DNA of 64,000 nt, from NCBI GenBank assembly GCA_030789695.1, contig CM061136.1:136970448-137034447 (forward strand), read 5' to 3'. This stretch comes from Scilla litardierei (taxonomy: Eukaryota; Streptophyta; Magnoliopsida; Asparagales; Asparagaceae). Below are positions 34,332 through 46,140 of the stretch, one piece after another (position 1 is the first letter of the stretch; each line of letters opens with the position of its first letter). A program made the translations under genes and the position numbers. The notes beneath the pieces were generated by a model that did not search any database, was not told the DNA's origin, and saw only the letters and a list, made by a program, of their open reading frames with translations.

Positions 34332-35169
34332 CTACCCTAATGGAAAGAACACACCATGGTCAAATGGCGGATCACAGATCTTTAATGGTGGATGAAGTTG
34401 TTCAATCTGCTCCTTGCGCTCCTCGGCGAGTATTCTTCCTCCACAAGCTAAATTGGACCCAAGCAACACAACTCCAAGCATCTCTATAAAGTCATTACGT
34501 ATGCCCTGCAAGAGATGCATTACGTCAGTCCAATTTAGCCTAAAATTCTTCGCAATAAACATATTCCAGATGTATTCATCAAAGTACGCAAAATAAAGTA
34601 AGGCATGTTGATGACTACTGCCTGAAAGATGTGCACTACTCTCGGTATGATGCTCAGTCGTTGTAGAGAGGGAAGAATGATTTTGGGAAAAAACTGGGGG
34701 GAAAAGTGGTTCATGTTCCATAGAAATAATCTCTAAACACTTGTCCCTAGCTGTCTCCTCCTCCTGTTCATCCAAAATTGCTAGCTCGTCCTCTCCTTTG
34801 CATACGCTTCTAGTCATGTTAATGTTCTAATTTGTGCCTTTATCGTGACATGGCTCGCTCGATATACCTGCAATAGAAGATGAACTCATATCAGATTCTT
34901 GAAATTGAATTTCAAAAGAATTACTTTCTTCTAAGCAAGAGGCAATCAGAGTAAGATTTTCAATGGATTGCTGAATTTACCGACACCGAGCAAGGAAGTT
35001 TTCTTGGAATTGATGGGATGTAGCCTCCTGTGTCTGATTGAGCAAATAGACTTCCTCTTTCAAGGGTTGCAATGGTACTTCTATGCTTTCCTCTCCTTGA
35101 TCAAGGCATGGAGGTTCTGTTGAATCACGCTCTAAAGTCTCATTAATGGTTTTATCATTCTCTTGTAAG
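34332..35169 (-). pseudogene. Gag C-terminal part of the Athila-like element
   Basis: Two minus-strand frames. 35169-34977 encodes a Glu/Gln-rich segment (QENDKTINETLERDSTEPPC). After a stop near 34980 and another near 34820, 34817-34332 encodes 161 aa with FAYFDEYIWNMFIAKNF and ILAEERKEQIEQL. The 5' half of the same reading is on the other side of the nested Sirevirus (41981-42264). The 161-aa piece has no motif I can name. Confidence 0.55.
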
Positions 35170-37121
35170 TGTTGGATACAACGTATGTTGGATACAACGA
35201 TCGTTAACTTCATATTTGATGATAACAAACATGTGTGAACGTTCTAATGTGTGTGCTAAGTGTTTTCAGGAATGGCACTCTCACGAATACTCAAAGAGAG
35301 ACTAGCTAAAAGTAATAGATGAATTGCTATACACACTTCAAGTGGACTAAGTCAAAGATGGAGAATATGGCTACAACAATTGGACTAAGTCAAAGATGAG
35401 AAGATAAGGAGTAAATAAATTATAATCCACATTTGAATTGATTCAAATCAATTGGTGCAACATTCAAATCCAAATGCCATGCAAATTGAAGACTTGATCA
35501 AAGATGGAGAGATATGGAGAATCTCATGCAAATCAAAGGTGATTAAATGAGATCTAATTCAAATCCTATAGCTACACAAATTGAATTCCATAGCCATTCA
35601 TATTCAAACTCCATATCCAAAAAGATTCATTCAAATCCTAATCAAATTAGGATTCATTCCAATCTCCATCAAATATGGGATTATAATTGATTCTATCATA
35701 TCTTATCCTCTCCTATATAAACCCATATTCAAAGAGAGGGATTTTGAGAGAGAGGCAACCAAAGAAATTCGGCCACAACCCTAGAGAAAATCTTCATGGC
35801 CGCAACTTTGTAAGGAGCTCGACGGACGATGCTAAAAAGTGCATAACTTTCTCACAGAGCTCCGATCGACGAACCGTTTGCGCCAGGACGATCACAACTC
35901 AGTGCTCTACAATATGGTGATATTTTTCTGATTTTAATCTCTGTATTAATCAGTTGTATTTATTTTAGCATGAGTTGTATTCTGAATAGCTTTATATATT
36001 TCTTCATCTCTTAGGCCAAATCTCCTCCTCTCCAAGGGCCATTGCTCATCCTCTCCAATAGCCAATTTCACATCTTGCGCAATATACCAAGGCCAAAGAG
36101 CATCCCAAGCCATCATCTTTTCCATGCTTCAAAGCCGCAAGATCCCCACATCAACAAGCCAAGCTTGACCATATCCTTTGTGCAAGTTGAAGTCCAAAGA
36201 AGCCAATCTTCAACACCCTTGCGCAAGTTGCAAACCAAGCAAGCAATCCCCTCATCTCCATTGGCATCTTCACAAAGCTTCATCAAGGGGGGAGTTCTTA
36301 AGAGCTGCAAGTTGAAGATTTAAGACCCCTGGCCGCAAATTGCAGCACCCAAGCACCAAAGAGGGAGAGCTGCGCACGCACTGCTGCACCCTGTCCATGC
36401 ACTGCAGCAGCAGCCTCACGCATTGTCCACGCACTGCAGTAGCAGCCTCACGCACTGTCCACGCACTGCAGCCGCACCAAGGAGTTCTTTCATCCACATA
36501 GCCTAGAGCCGCAAGGAGATCACTTGGCCGCAACATTAAAGTGGGGGGCAACAACTTTAAGGGAGAAGTACCGCATCTTGAGTTGCTTAGGAGACGAGAC
36601 GAGACATATACATCTTGCCAGACGAGAGCTGGCCCGTGCCAATTGACAGAGACGACTACGTCTACAAACTGATATTATCTAAACTCTTTTATTATTATTT
36701 GTGTGTAGTAGTGTAGCGATCTCTGTAGGAAAAACTTTACTGTATTTGTGATACTTTTGGGGTCTTGTCTGATGGGTGCTAGACAAGAGGGACTTGACTA
36801 GTTGGGACTAGTCAAGTAAGAGCATATACTAGGATTAGTTTTGTTGAGCACTTTGGTGAGTGCAGGTACTGAGAGCCAGGTGAGTGTAGAGTGGGTGCTC
36901 TAGCTACAGGTTGTACCAGGTAACATTTCTAATATAGTATTTGCTTTCGGGGCTGGACGTAGGTCGTGGATGTGACCGAAGTAGGGTAAATCTGCTGTGC
37001 ATCTATGATTGCTTATTGTTTACCCTGCATGTGATTATAATTGCGTGCGATTTCTCGTGAGTTGCACGAGAATTTTTATAAGCCTATTCACCCCCCTCTA
37101 AGCTTAGATCCAGATCCAACA
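35170..37121 (+). repeat. 5' LTR of the gag-only Sirevirus (1952 bp)
   Basis: TGTTGGATAC...GATCCAACA with ATTCACCCCCCTCTAAG near the end. Includes a TATA box (35714-35721) and tandem repeats of CACTGCAGCAGCAGCCTCACG type, about 36 bp period, at about 36379-36476. Confidence 0.95.
35714..35721 (+). promoter_or_regulatory. TATA box, 5' LTR of the gag-only Sirevirus
   Basis: TATATAAA in CTCCTATATAAACCC. Matched in the 3' LTR at 40572-40579. Confidence 0.6.
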
Positions 37122-37123
37122 AG

Positions 37124-37135
37124 TGGTATCAGAGC
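37124..37135 (+). promoter_or_regulatory. Primer-binding site (initiator tRNA-Met)
   Basis: TGGTATCAGAGC, two bases after the 5' LTR. Confidence 0.9.
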
Positions 37136-37161
37136 AGGTTAGAGGATCTAGTCTAGAAATC

Positions 37162-38663
37162 ATGAATACCCCAGGATTAGTTTACGCTCATGGCATGCGT
37201 ATAGACTTACCCCTCTATTTAGCGGCCATGAGTATATATACTGGAAGGCTAGGATGAAAACATATTTATTATCTGTTGATATTGACACTTGGTACATTAT
37301 TGAAAACGAACATACTATAATCCCTAAGCCTGAAAGTAATTTGAATGCTAGAAATGTGTGTGCTATAAATGCTAGAGCAATGAATATTTTATTACGTGGA
37401 ATAGATAGAAAAATATTTGATCTCATCTCACATTGCTCTTTTGCGCAGGATATATGGAGGACTTTGGAGACAACTTATGAAAGCAAGCAATCTTCCGACA
37501 ATCACATCTTTAGCAATGAAAAGAGAGCACAAAAAGGGAAGAAGCAAAAGGGAAGAAATGCTCTCTTAAATAAACATGATGCTCCTATGTCTAATAATAA
37601 TTGTGACATTACTAATGATAAAATTGTGTGTTTTAAATGCAGTAAGCAAGGACATTTTAGGAGCCATTTGCCCCCAAGTAAAGGATATCGTCGCTGAAAA
37701 GGAAAAGAAGAAATTTCGAGTATTAACGTGGGACGACGATAGCGAAAATGAGATCGAGGAGACTGCTCACACCTCCCTCTGCTTGATGGGAGAATTAGAT
37801 GAGGTAACTTCTTGCACTAAAAGAGTTGATCTTCGAAATTTGTGTAAAGAAATGCAAGCTGAACTTGATAGGCAAAAATGTACTATTAATGATATGCAAG
37901 GTGAAATTAAAAACCTAGAATCTACTCTAGAAAAACATGAATCCATATTAGAAGTTTTTAAAAATTCTAACAGTGAACTACAATAAGAAAATTGTGACAT
38001 GTTTCATGAAACAAATGAATTGAAATAAAAACTTGTTGCTTGTAATTCTACCATTGCTTTGTTGGAAAAAGAGAACTCTAGGTTGCATGAAAAAGCTGAA
38101 TGTCTTATTTGTCCTACATTGTTAAAGGAAATTAGCATGTATAAACAAGATTTAATTAAGCTTGAAATTGAAAGTGAATACATGATTAGAGAGCTTAATG
38201 AAAAGATGAGCATGCTAAACAATGAGCTTAAAATCATGAAAAAGAATGAAGAGGACAATAAGAAGGCTTGTATAAGTAAATGTACTTTGCTTGTGGATAA
38301 GAATGCGCTATTAAAATCCAAAGTCTTTAGTCTAGAATTGTCATTAAGAAATTTTCAATTGGTAAACATTCGTTGGATACTATACTTGAAAATCAATTAT
38401 ACGGCAATAATAGACGTGGACTTGGATTTGGTTTGAAAAATGTTGAAAAGCCTAAGTTTAAGAAAATCCACAATGTGCCTACAATTGTTAAAAATGTTTA
38501 TGCAAAGTGCTTTACTTGTGATAGTGTTGGTCATATATCGTATTATTATAAGTATAGGAACACGAACATAAAGTTTATACAAGTGTGGGTTCCTAAAAAT
38601 GTGATGGCTAACATTAGTGGACCTTGTTGGATTCCAAGGTCACACATGACATCTACCGTGTAG
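37162..38663 (+). pseudogene. gag: Broken gag of the gag-only Sirevirus
   Basis: Starts at the ATG at 37162. A frame change before 37254 brings in YIYWKARMKTYLLS-type gag sequence. The zinc knuckle CFKCSKQGHFRSH (about 37628-37668) is followed by a one-base frameshift, after which the acidic and coiled-coil part runs in another frame to a TAA near 37984. Coiled-coil sequence resumes at 38059. Another frame (38373-38663) holds a second knuckle-like CFTCDSVGHISYYY lacking its last cysteine, and VWVPKN, the usual end of Sirevirus gag. The reading stops just where protease would begin. Confidence 0.8.
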
Positions 38664-40014
38664 GTATGATGGAGATTTGGCGAGGAGCTTTGAATTGAAT
38701 GGTTTCATTATTTAAGCTTCTTAACCAAACGACGACGCGAATGTATATCTTTTTCCCTCTTTTAAATTAATGCATACCTTCATAGATTTTTGCATGCTTG
38801 AAATATTTTTTATTTGTGTGCTAGTTTGCTTGATTCTAGTTTGTTTGAGTCATTATTTATAAAAATAAAAAAATTGAAAAGAATAAAAAGAAAAAAAAAT
38901 GGGTGCTTAATGAATATCCTTTCTCTTTGTATCATTCAAGTAGTATTATTGAATGTCATTCATATCCTTGTAGAAATCATTGTATTATTGTTATAGCTAC
39001 ATGCGCATGTTAGAATTCCTAAGTAGCCATGACATGCTTAATGAATTGAATAACATGATTTCTACACCTACACCTTCACTTCCACGAGTATTGAATATTG
39101 ATGCACAATTGGAGAATATTTTATGAAATGTAGGAAAGTGAATGTATGTTGAAAATAACTGATAAATCTAAGGGATATGATGTGTATTTACTATGGATAA
39201 CAATTGAGCACCAAAGAATTGAATATGAAACAAGAAAAATGAAAAAGAATGAACATTGCTCCGTATGTAAAATGGATACAATTCATGCCAAGTATACTAC
39301 CTTCGAGTATCCAACATATGCTATATGGGTAATCTTTAGCGTTGTTGTATTTTACTCGTTAAGCAATGTCACTCTCACATCTAAGAGTCCTTATAGGCTA
39401 TGTTTTTTTGGGGTGTGGTATCTTGATCTCATTTTTAATGAGGTGGGGAAAATCAATCCTAATGATATCATGTTTATTGGAAAATGTGGATTGGTTTTGG
39501 TTGCTTTCTATGAGAGTTTCTCCCTTTGTGCTTCAATTATTTAATCATCACACTTACACGATGGTGTAGAAGTCTACGCTACTCTTTTCATTGAATTTGA
39601 AGTGCTTATCTTAAGGAAAATGCCATGCAAGTGCTAGTTGTAATTTATAATGCTTTATTTTTGCATGTGACATGAACTAGACTTCGTGTATACGCTTTTG
39701 ATGATAACAAAAGGGGAGAAAATATTGAAGATTTAGTGCATGCATTAATGCTTATATGCTTATATGTGTGAATATATGTTTAAGGGGGAGCATTAATGAA
39801 TAAGTGAATATATGTTCAAGGGGGAGCATGAAAATAGGGGGAGAATGCCATGCTTATTTGTATCTCATTAGTGTTCCATCTTTGCATGTGTGTATGCTTG
39901 TACATCAAGTGTTATATCGTTGCATACATCCTCCCATTATCACACTTCACACACACATGTCATGATGTATTATTTGGAACGTTGGTGCAAATCTTATAAT
40001 AGTTTGTCATCTTC
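38664..40014 (+). other. Non-coding 3' interior of the gag-only Sirevirus
   Basis: AT-rich; it replaces pol. Purine motifs AAAAGGGGAGAAAA, AAGGGGGAGC and AGGGGGAGAA occur at about 39708-39845. The frame at 39146-39544 (132 aa) has no recognisable domain and no support. Confidence 0.6.
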
Positions 40015-40027
40015 AAAAGGGGGAGAT
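40015..40027 (+). promoter_or_regulatory. Polypurine tract of the gag-only Sirevirus
   Basis: AAAAGGGGGAGAT immediately upstream of the 3' LTR. Confidence 0.9.
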
Positions 40028-41975
40028 TATTGGATACAACGTATGTTGGATACAACAATCGTTAACTTCGTGTTTGATGATAACAAACATGTGTGAACAT
40101 TCTAATGTGTGTGCTAAGTATTTTTAGGAATGAAACTCTCGCGAATACTCAAAGAGAGACTAGCCAAAAGTGATGGAGGAATTGCTATACACACTTCAAG
40201 TGGACTAAGTCAAAGATGGAGAACATGGCTACAACAATTGGACTAAGTCAAAGATGAGAAGATAATGAGCAAATCAAATCAAATCCACATTTGAATTGAT
40301 TCAAATCAATTGATGCAACATTCAAATCCTAATGCCATGCAAATTGGAGACTTGGTCAAATATGGAGAGATATGGAGAATCTCATGCAAATCAAAGGTGA
40401 TTAAATGAGATCTAATTCAAATCCTATTGCTACACAAATTGAATTCCATAGCCATTCATATTCAAACTCCATATCCAAAAAGATTCATTCAAATCCTAAT
40501 CAAATTAGGATTTCTTCCCATCTCCATCAAATATGGGATTCAAATTGATTCTATCGTATCACATCCTCTCCTATATAAACCCATATTCAAAGAGAGGGAT
40601 TTTGAGAGAGAGACAACCAAATAAATTCGGCCACAACCCTAGAGAAAAGCTTCATGGTCGCAACTTTGCAAGGAGCTCAACGGACGACGCTAAAAAGTGC
40701 ATAACTTTCTCCGTAGAGCTCGGATTGACGAACCGTTTGCGCCAAGACAATCACAACTCAGTGCTCTACAATATGAAATATTTTTCTGATTTTAATCTCT
40801 GTATAAATCAGTGGTATTTATTTTAGCATGAGTTGTATTCTGAATAGCTTCATATATTTTATCATCTCCTAGGCCAAATCTCCTCCTCTCCATGGGCCAT
40901 TGCTCATCCTCTCCAAGAGCCAAGTTCACATCTTGCGCAATATACCAAGGCCAAAGAGCATCCCAAGCCATCATCTTCTCCAAGCTTCAAAGCCGCAAGA
41001 TCCCCACATTAACAAGCCAAGCTTGACCATATCCTTGCGCAAGTTGAAGTCCAAAGAAGCCAATCTCCAACACCCTTGCGCAAGTTTCAAACCAAGCAAG
41101 CAATCCCCTCATCTCCATTAGCATCTTCACAAAGCTTCATCAAGGGGTAGTTCTCAAGAGCCGCAAGTTGAAGATCCAATGCCCTTGGCCGCCAGTTGCA
41201 GCACCCAAGCACCAAAGGGGGAGAGCTGCTCGCGTACTGCTGTACCCTGTCCACGCACTGCATCAGCAGCCTCACGCACTATCCACACATTACAGCAGCA
41301 GCCTCACGCATTTTCCATGCACTGCAACCACACCACGGAGTTCTTCCATCCACATAGCCTAGAGCCGCAAGGAGATCACTTGACCGCAACATTGAAGTAG
41401 AGGGCAACAACTTTAAGGGAGAAGTGCCGCATCTTGAGTTGCTAAGGAGACAAGACGAGACATCTACATCTTGCCAGGCAAGAGGCCCGTGCCGATTGAC
41501 AGAGATGACTATGCCTACACACTGAGATTCTCTAAACTTTTTTATTATTATTTGTGTGTAGTAGTGTAGCGATCTTTGTAGGAAAAACGTTACCGTATTT
41601 GTGATACTTTTGGGGTCTTGTCTGGTGGGTGCTAGACAAGAGGGACTTGACTAGTTGGGACTAGTCAAGTGAGAGCATATACTAGGATTAGTTTTGTTGA
41701 GCACTTTGGTGAGTGAATGTACTGAGAGCCAGGTGAGTGTAGAGTGGGTGCTCTAGCTACAGGTTGTACCAGGTAACATTTCTAATATAGTATTTGCTTT
41801 CGGGGCTGGACGTAGGTCGTGGATGCGATCGAACCAGGGTAAATCTGTTGTGCATCTGTGATTGCTTATTGTTTACCCTGCATGTGATTATTATTGTGTG
41901 TGATTTCTCGTGAGTTGAGCGAGAATTTTTATAAGCCTCTTCACCCCACCTCTAGGCTTAGATCCAGATCCAACA
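40028..41975 (+). repeat. 3' LTR of the gag-only Sirevirus (1948 bp)
   Basis: Aligns with 35170-37121 with many scattered differences. The first dinucleotide is TA rather than TG (TATTGGATAC against TGTTGGATAC). TATA box at 40572-40579. Followed by GTAAG. Confidence 0.94.
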
Positions 41976-41980
41976 GTAAG

Positions 41981-42399
41981 CACTCCATGTATTTCCACGC
42001 CTCTGTCGGCGTCATGACTCCCAAAAATTCCTGCAGCTGTGGTCGTAGTCCAAGTAAGAAGGACTCCATAAGCTCTTTCTTTGTGTACCCATCCTGCGGA
42101 TAGCTCAATACTAGGTCTGTGAACCTCCTCCAGACCTGAAAGAAAGTTTCACAATCTCTCTGATTGAAATTAACGAACTTGAGCTTCTCCATTCTATGCT
42201 TGTATGCAACATCGCATTCTACATCACAACAATAATCTGTGCCATAGAAATTCATGTATTCCATTTTTTTCGAAACTTTTTTTTAAAAGTGAAAATAAAA
42301 CAAACAAAAAAACTAATAAAAATCCTAAGCTATAAGATGGAAGGATCTCACTGAATATTCCTTCATACAAACTAAAATCGTTAATCACAAGTATCGTTT
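41981..42399 (-). pseudogene. Gag N-terminal part of the Athila-like element
   Basis: The minus-strand frame from 42264 carries ETFFQVWRRFTDLVLSYPQDG and SFLLGLRPQLQEFLG, the hallmark of the Ty3/gypsy gag domain (retrotrans_gag). It is cut at 41980 by the nested Sirevirus and continues at 35169. The region 42270-42399 is leader. Confidence 0.75.
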
Positions 42400-42417
42400 T
42401 CGCCGGCAACGGTGCTA
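42400..42417 (-). promoter_or_regulatory. tRNA-Asp-like primer-binding site
   Basis: Minus strand TAGCACCGTTGCCGGCGA, close to the Athila/Tat primer site complementary to tRNA-Asp (TGGCGCCGTTGCCGGGGA in the family). It has drifted at a few positions and lies 6 bp from the LTR. Confidence 0.75.
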
Positions 42418-42423
42418 AAAACT

Positions 42424-44081
42424 TGACTCGTCTCAAAATGTGTGAGCGCTACTCCCAAGTGTGGGAGATCGAACAAGTAATAATCCTGGTGAGTCCAGGT
42501 ATCGTATCCACAGGACAACTGACCTGCACAACCACGAATTTCAGTTTATAAAGAGTAATAAAACGACGAGAAAAAAACACCTTTCAGATATAAAGTTATG
42601 GTGTCGAGGTTTAAAATAATAAAAGAGAATCCTACGATAACTACGGCGAATTCGATACTATGGTACTAATATGGAGAGTATGCGTTGGTTGTGATTTTGT
42701 TAGGGTATATGCAATCAATGATTATTAATATCTTTTCTATAACTCAATGTTTCATCCGGCTAGGGCATGAAAACGTCGGAAAGTGTGGCGATAAAGCGCA
42801 TAAAAACGTGCCAAAGAGTAATCACGTATAATAACGATTTCATGATGAAAATACGCACAAGTGCCCTCTCGGGTCACGATACATCCTCTTGGATCGCATC
42901 ACGAATAAGTCTTACTCAGATCATATTTAATTCAAGCATGCCCACGTCTCCGTATAACATACCCAAACGAGATATATGTAGAAATCGACAAAATACGTGA
43001 TTATAACATGTAAATAGGGCGAAAAGATATCGAAATCAAAGAATACGACACCTTAACTACATCACAACCAATACATATGAAGATTAACCACGCATGAAGA
43101 GAAAAGATTCAATATTCATAAACAAATACATCACCAAACACTCAAAATACCTGAATAATACTTCAAATACAAGCTAAACACGCAAAATACAAGGCAAAAG
43201 ATAGGGATTATCACCAAATCTCTCCAAATAGACCATAAATCTCCTTCAGATGATAGCTCCTGCCTCTGTCTCCAGGCCTCCAAATCTCACGCCAAAATAC
43301 GGCTCCCAGAGCCACAAATACTCCAGAATACCCCAAAACCCCTAAAATACGCTTATATATTAGCATTGCGGGTTTGAGAGTTGTTATTGGGTTCGGATCC
43401 GCTTCAATAATGCGCTCAAACCCGTAATCCACCGTCGCTTGAGATCTCAGCCGCTCGATTGCGGCGGGATCGCTCCACGAGATGACGCGTGTCCCCGGAT
43501 GCCGCTCGAGTCGCCTGCTCCGTTTGAATCCGATTTCGAATCAGTCTTCGATTTAGAACGTCAGATAAAAATCTGACGGTTTCAAAGTGGCCACGTCGTC
43601 TGGATGATCGAATCTCTGCTCCATTTGAGTTCATCGCCTGTGCGTCGTTGGATGAACGATCGCGGATCGTAGTCAGCCGCGTTGCCCCGGTGCGTGGAGC
43701 ATTGGATCAGGTGGGAACAAGCGAATGACTTTCACGTGTCGAGGCAATGAGCACGTGTACGTCGGCACCATATATACTCCGTATTTCCCTCACATTTCTT
43801 TAATTTAATGTTATTCTTCATTCAAAAATTCATAGAAATTAGCACAGATATCAGAAAAATACAAAAAAATAGTCATTGGAATCGTGAGATCAAGATCTTC
43901 GCATGAAAAATATGAGAATGCCAAAATTCTCAATAAAATTCTGTTTTGTGCTTAAATCACGTGATTGCTCTAATAAATTACGATATTCAAAATACGATTG
44001 TATTAGAGATCAAATACGTATCATATATGCACAAAATGGGGCTAAATGAGGTGTTAAATATGCAATATTCAACCCAAATCA
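42424..44081 (-). repeat. Right (5') LTR of the Athila-like element (1658 bp)
   Basis: Partner of 31594-33254. TGACTC...AAATCA in plus orientation. Confidence 0.9.
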
Positions 44082-44844
44082 CGAAGATAGGAACATCGTC
44101 GTCATTGTCCATGTCTGAATCATCAGTGATTGATGATGTATTGAAGGCAAGAATTTTCTTCTTTGAGCCTGCTTGTTCCTTACGGTCTTGAAGTTGTAAT
44201 TTGCAGGCCATCAAATTATTAACGAGGCTTTCAACGGTGAGAGTTGATAAGTCATTGGCTGCTTCAATGGCTGTGGTCGTCTTCTCCCATTCTGGTGTTA
44301 ATGCAGGAAGGATCTTCCTGACTTGTTCTGTTGGACTGTATGTCTTACCAAAAGCAATTAGCGAGTTTGTGATGTCAGTGAATCTAGTAACCATCTCTAT
44401 AATTGTCTTGTTGTCCTTCAGTCTAAATAGTTGAAACCTGTGAACAAGAATAGAAATTTTAATTTCCTTAACTTTACAAGTTCCTTCGTGTGTTACCTCG
44501 AGCGTATGCTAAATATCATATGTTGATTTGGCTTGGGAGACATGATTGAACTCATGCTTGTCCATGGCGCAGAATAGTGCATTCATCACTTTTGAGATGT
44601 GAGTTGCAGCGGATTTGTCAACTGCGGTCCATTGGGCATAAGGAGTTGTAGGCTTCTCGTATTGAATTTCCAACATGTTCCAAAGTTCGTAGTCGATGCT
44701 TCGAAGATAGATCGTCATCTTTGTCTTCCAATAAGAGTAGTTGGAGCCATTAAATAGTGAAGGCCTTGTGGTAGAGTGCCCTTCTGGAAGTTGTGATGAA
44801 GAAGTTGAATTGTTCGTCGGATAGTTGTATACCATCTTAACCAT
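44082..44844 (-). pseudogene. Gag N-terminus of the minus-strand Sirevirus
   Basis: Minus-strand frame 44844-44509 reads PSLFNGSNYSYWKTKMTIYL and MNALFCAMDKHEFNHVS (copia gag N-terminal domain). After a frame break, 44394-44090 continues with RFTDITNSLIAFGKTY, ILPALTPEWEKTTTAIE and an acidic stretch. The Athila-like element then interrupts, and gag continues at 31593. It starts just after the primer site. Confidence 0.85.
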
Positions 44845-44846
44845 GT

Positions 44847-44859
44847 GGCTCTGATACCA
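44847..44859 (-). promoter_or_regulatory. Primer-binding site of the minus-strand Sirevirus
   Basis: The minus strand reads TGGTATCAGAGCC, complementary to initiator tRNA-Met, two bases from the LTR end at 44862. Confidence 0.88.
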
Positions 44860-44861
44860 AA

Positions 44862-45569
44862 TGTAGGAACTCCTGGCTCAACAAATACACTAGAGGGGGT
44901 GAATAGTGTATTTCACGATGAAATTGCTAATTTAAAAGCAAACAAAAACACCAAGATTTATCCTGGTTCGAATACTTGTGATCATACGTTCAGTCCTCTA
45001 CACTGTAGAGATTTTCAATCCCCTATAACACTTGCTCTGCCAGCACCAATATACAAAAATGGTAACACTCTCAGTGTCCCAAACTTTGTACAATCTATAC
45101 ACCAAGAGATTCAACTTACAAAGTAAAGAATGAAACAACACCTAAAGCCTTGATGTGAATTTCAAATGGAATTCAAATGAAAGGTGTAAATGAAAGTTCA
45201 AGGTTTCTAAATTTTTAATGGAAGAAGCACTCTTGAAGATTTCAGTTTTCAAATGAAAAAAATATCAGAATTTTTCTTCTTCAACTGAAAACAATGGCAA
45301 AACTTTCTCTTGAAGAAGATACAGTTTTAATTTCTAAAGAATAAAGTTGGAAAATGAAGTGAATGGAAGAGAAAGGGGGTACCCATCTATTTATAGGCCT
45401 AAAAGGAAGTTGCAACGTTCATAGTCCAACAGACAAAACCCGTCTCCAACGGATAGAACAAACCAGCAAAAACTGTCAAAAACGGAATTGGTCGACCAAT
45501 AAATTTTGTTGGTCGACTAATTTTGAAACGACAAAATTCGACCGTTTGAGGTTACTGATAGTTTCTATC
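44862..45569 (-). repeat. 5' LTR of the minus-strand Sirevirus (upper end uncertain)
   Basis: Plus-strand start TGTAGGAACTCC, then ACACTAGAGGGGGTGAATAG, the reverse complement of the Sirevirus LTR 3' end. On the minus strand a TATA box (TATAAATA, 45388-45395) is present. I place the other end at TTTCTATCA (45569) because it gives TG...CA ends, but no second copy confirms it. Confidence 0.55.
45388..45395 (-). promoter_or_regulatory. TATA box of the minus-strand Sirevirus LTR
   Basis: TATAAATA on the minus strand, in CCTATAAATAGATGGG. Confidence 0.5.
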
Positions 45570-46140
45570 ATGGGGATCCAGTTACTAAATGTCGCTGGGA
45601 AACGGTGCACATTTATTTTTTCTATTCACAAAATTTTCTCCCTTTTTTCTTTTTTTTCTTTTTTCTTTTGGAAAGCATGCGTATATTAAGCAAAATCAAT
45701 CCTCAGTACTAGGTGATATATTTTTATCCAAGTTTTGAGGGAATATAACACATTATACTCAACTATCGGCCCTGCAGCTCATGCATAAAGTGGGTTCCTA
45801 AGTTTCAACCTAGGTTGGTTTCAAATACTCCTATCTTAGGGGTTATGAGGACCGCCAAAGCTATGATATTATAAGGTATTTAAAGCTAGGGACATGCCCT
45901 ATTCAAATACTCAAATCGATATCGTGGAAATTGAGTGTAAAAGTTTAGAAAACGAACTTCAACGCGAGATTCTACGCTAATAAAAATTCGTCTTTGAAAA
46001 ATTCTCGAAGCGAATGCAAGTATATACATATGGATGCATGATGATGCAATGTGCATGATGCGAATGCAAATATTTTTGGAGTTTTTGACTCTTTTTCATT
46101 TTTTGGTTTTTTGAGTGCGTTTACGGAAATGGAATAAAAC
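45570..46140 (-). other. Athila-like non-coding interior, left fragment
   Basis: AT-rich with a long CTTTT tract (45640-45670) and no ORF. It ends at target site AAAAC. Continuation after the copia insertion at 56397 shows it belongs to the Athila-like region on the right. Confidence 0.5.

Larger units (their letters stand above)
35170..41975 (+). mobile_element. Gag-only, non-autonomous Sirevirus
   Basis: Flanked by GTAAG (35165-35169 and 41976-41980). LTRs 35170-37121 and 40028-41975, Met primer site, and AAAAGGGGGAGAT tract preceded by TTTGTCATCTTC. The 2.9-kb interior encodes only gag remnants; protease, integrase, RT and RNase H are absent. It is inserted in the gag region of the Athila-like element. 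Confidence 0.93.
31594..44081 (-). mobile_element. Non-autonomous Athila-like Ty3/gypsy element
   Basis: LTRs 31594-33254 and 42424-44081 (TGACTC...AAATCA on the plus strand). A tRNA-Asp-type primer site is next to the right LTR and a purine tract next to the left LTR, so it reads on the minus strand. Flanks are CAATG (31589-31593) and CGAAG (44082-44086), an imperfect 5-bp match, perhaps because the insertion is old. The interior without its nested Sirevirus is about 2.4 kb with only a gag-like region, so there is no pol. Confidence 0.8.
1..45569 (-). mobile_element. Old, fragmented Sirevirus-type copia element (host of later insertions)
   Basis: Minus-strand parts occur in this order from high to low coordinates: 5' LTR and Met primer site (about 44847-45569), gag N-terminus (44082-44844), gag C-terminus, protease and pre-integrase (29880-31593), RNase H (29599-29875 and 5770-6078), spacer, accessory ORF, a second pol and accessory block (1192-4632), purine tract and part of a 3' LTR (1-300). 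Two later elements interrupt it, at 6079-29593 and 31594-44081. Sirevirus assignment rests on the coiled-coil gag, the post-pol ORF and the purine-tract context. The upper boundary is tentative. The 1-286 LTR end cannot be aligned with the 44862-45569 LTR, so the block may be a hybrid of two elements. Confidence 0.7.

Noticed and set aside
39146..39544. 132-aa frame in the gag-only Sirevirus as a gene
   Set aside because: No domain, AT-biased composition, and it lies in the region replacing pol. Kept as non-coding.
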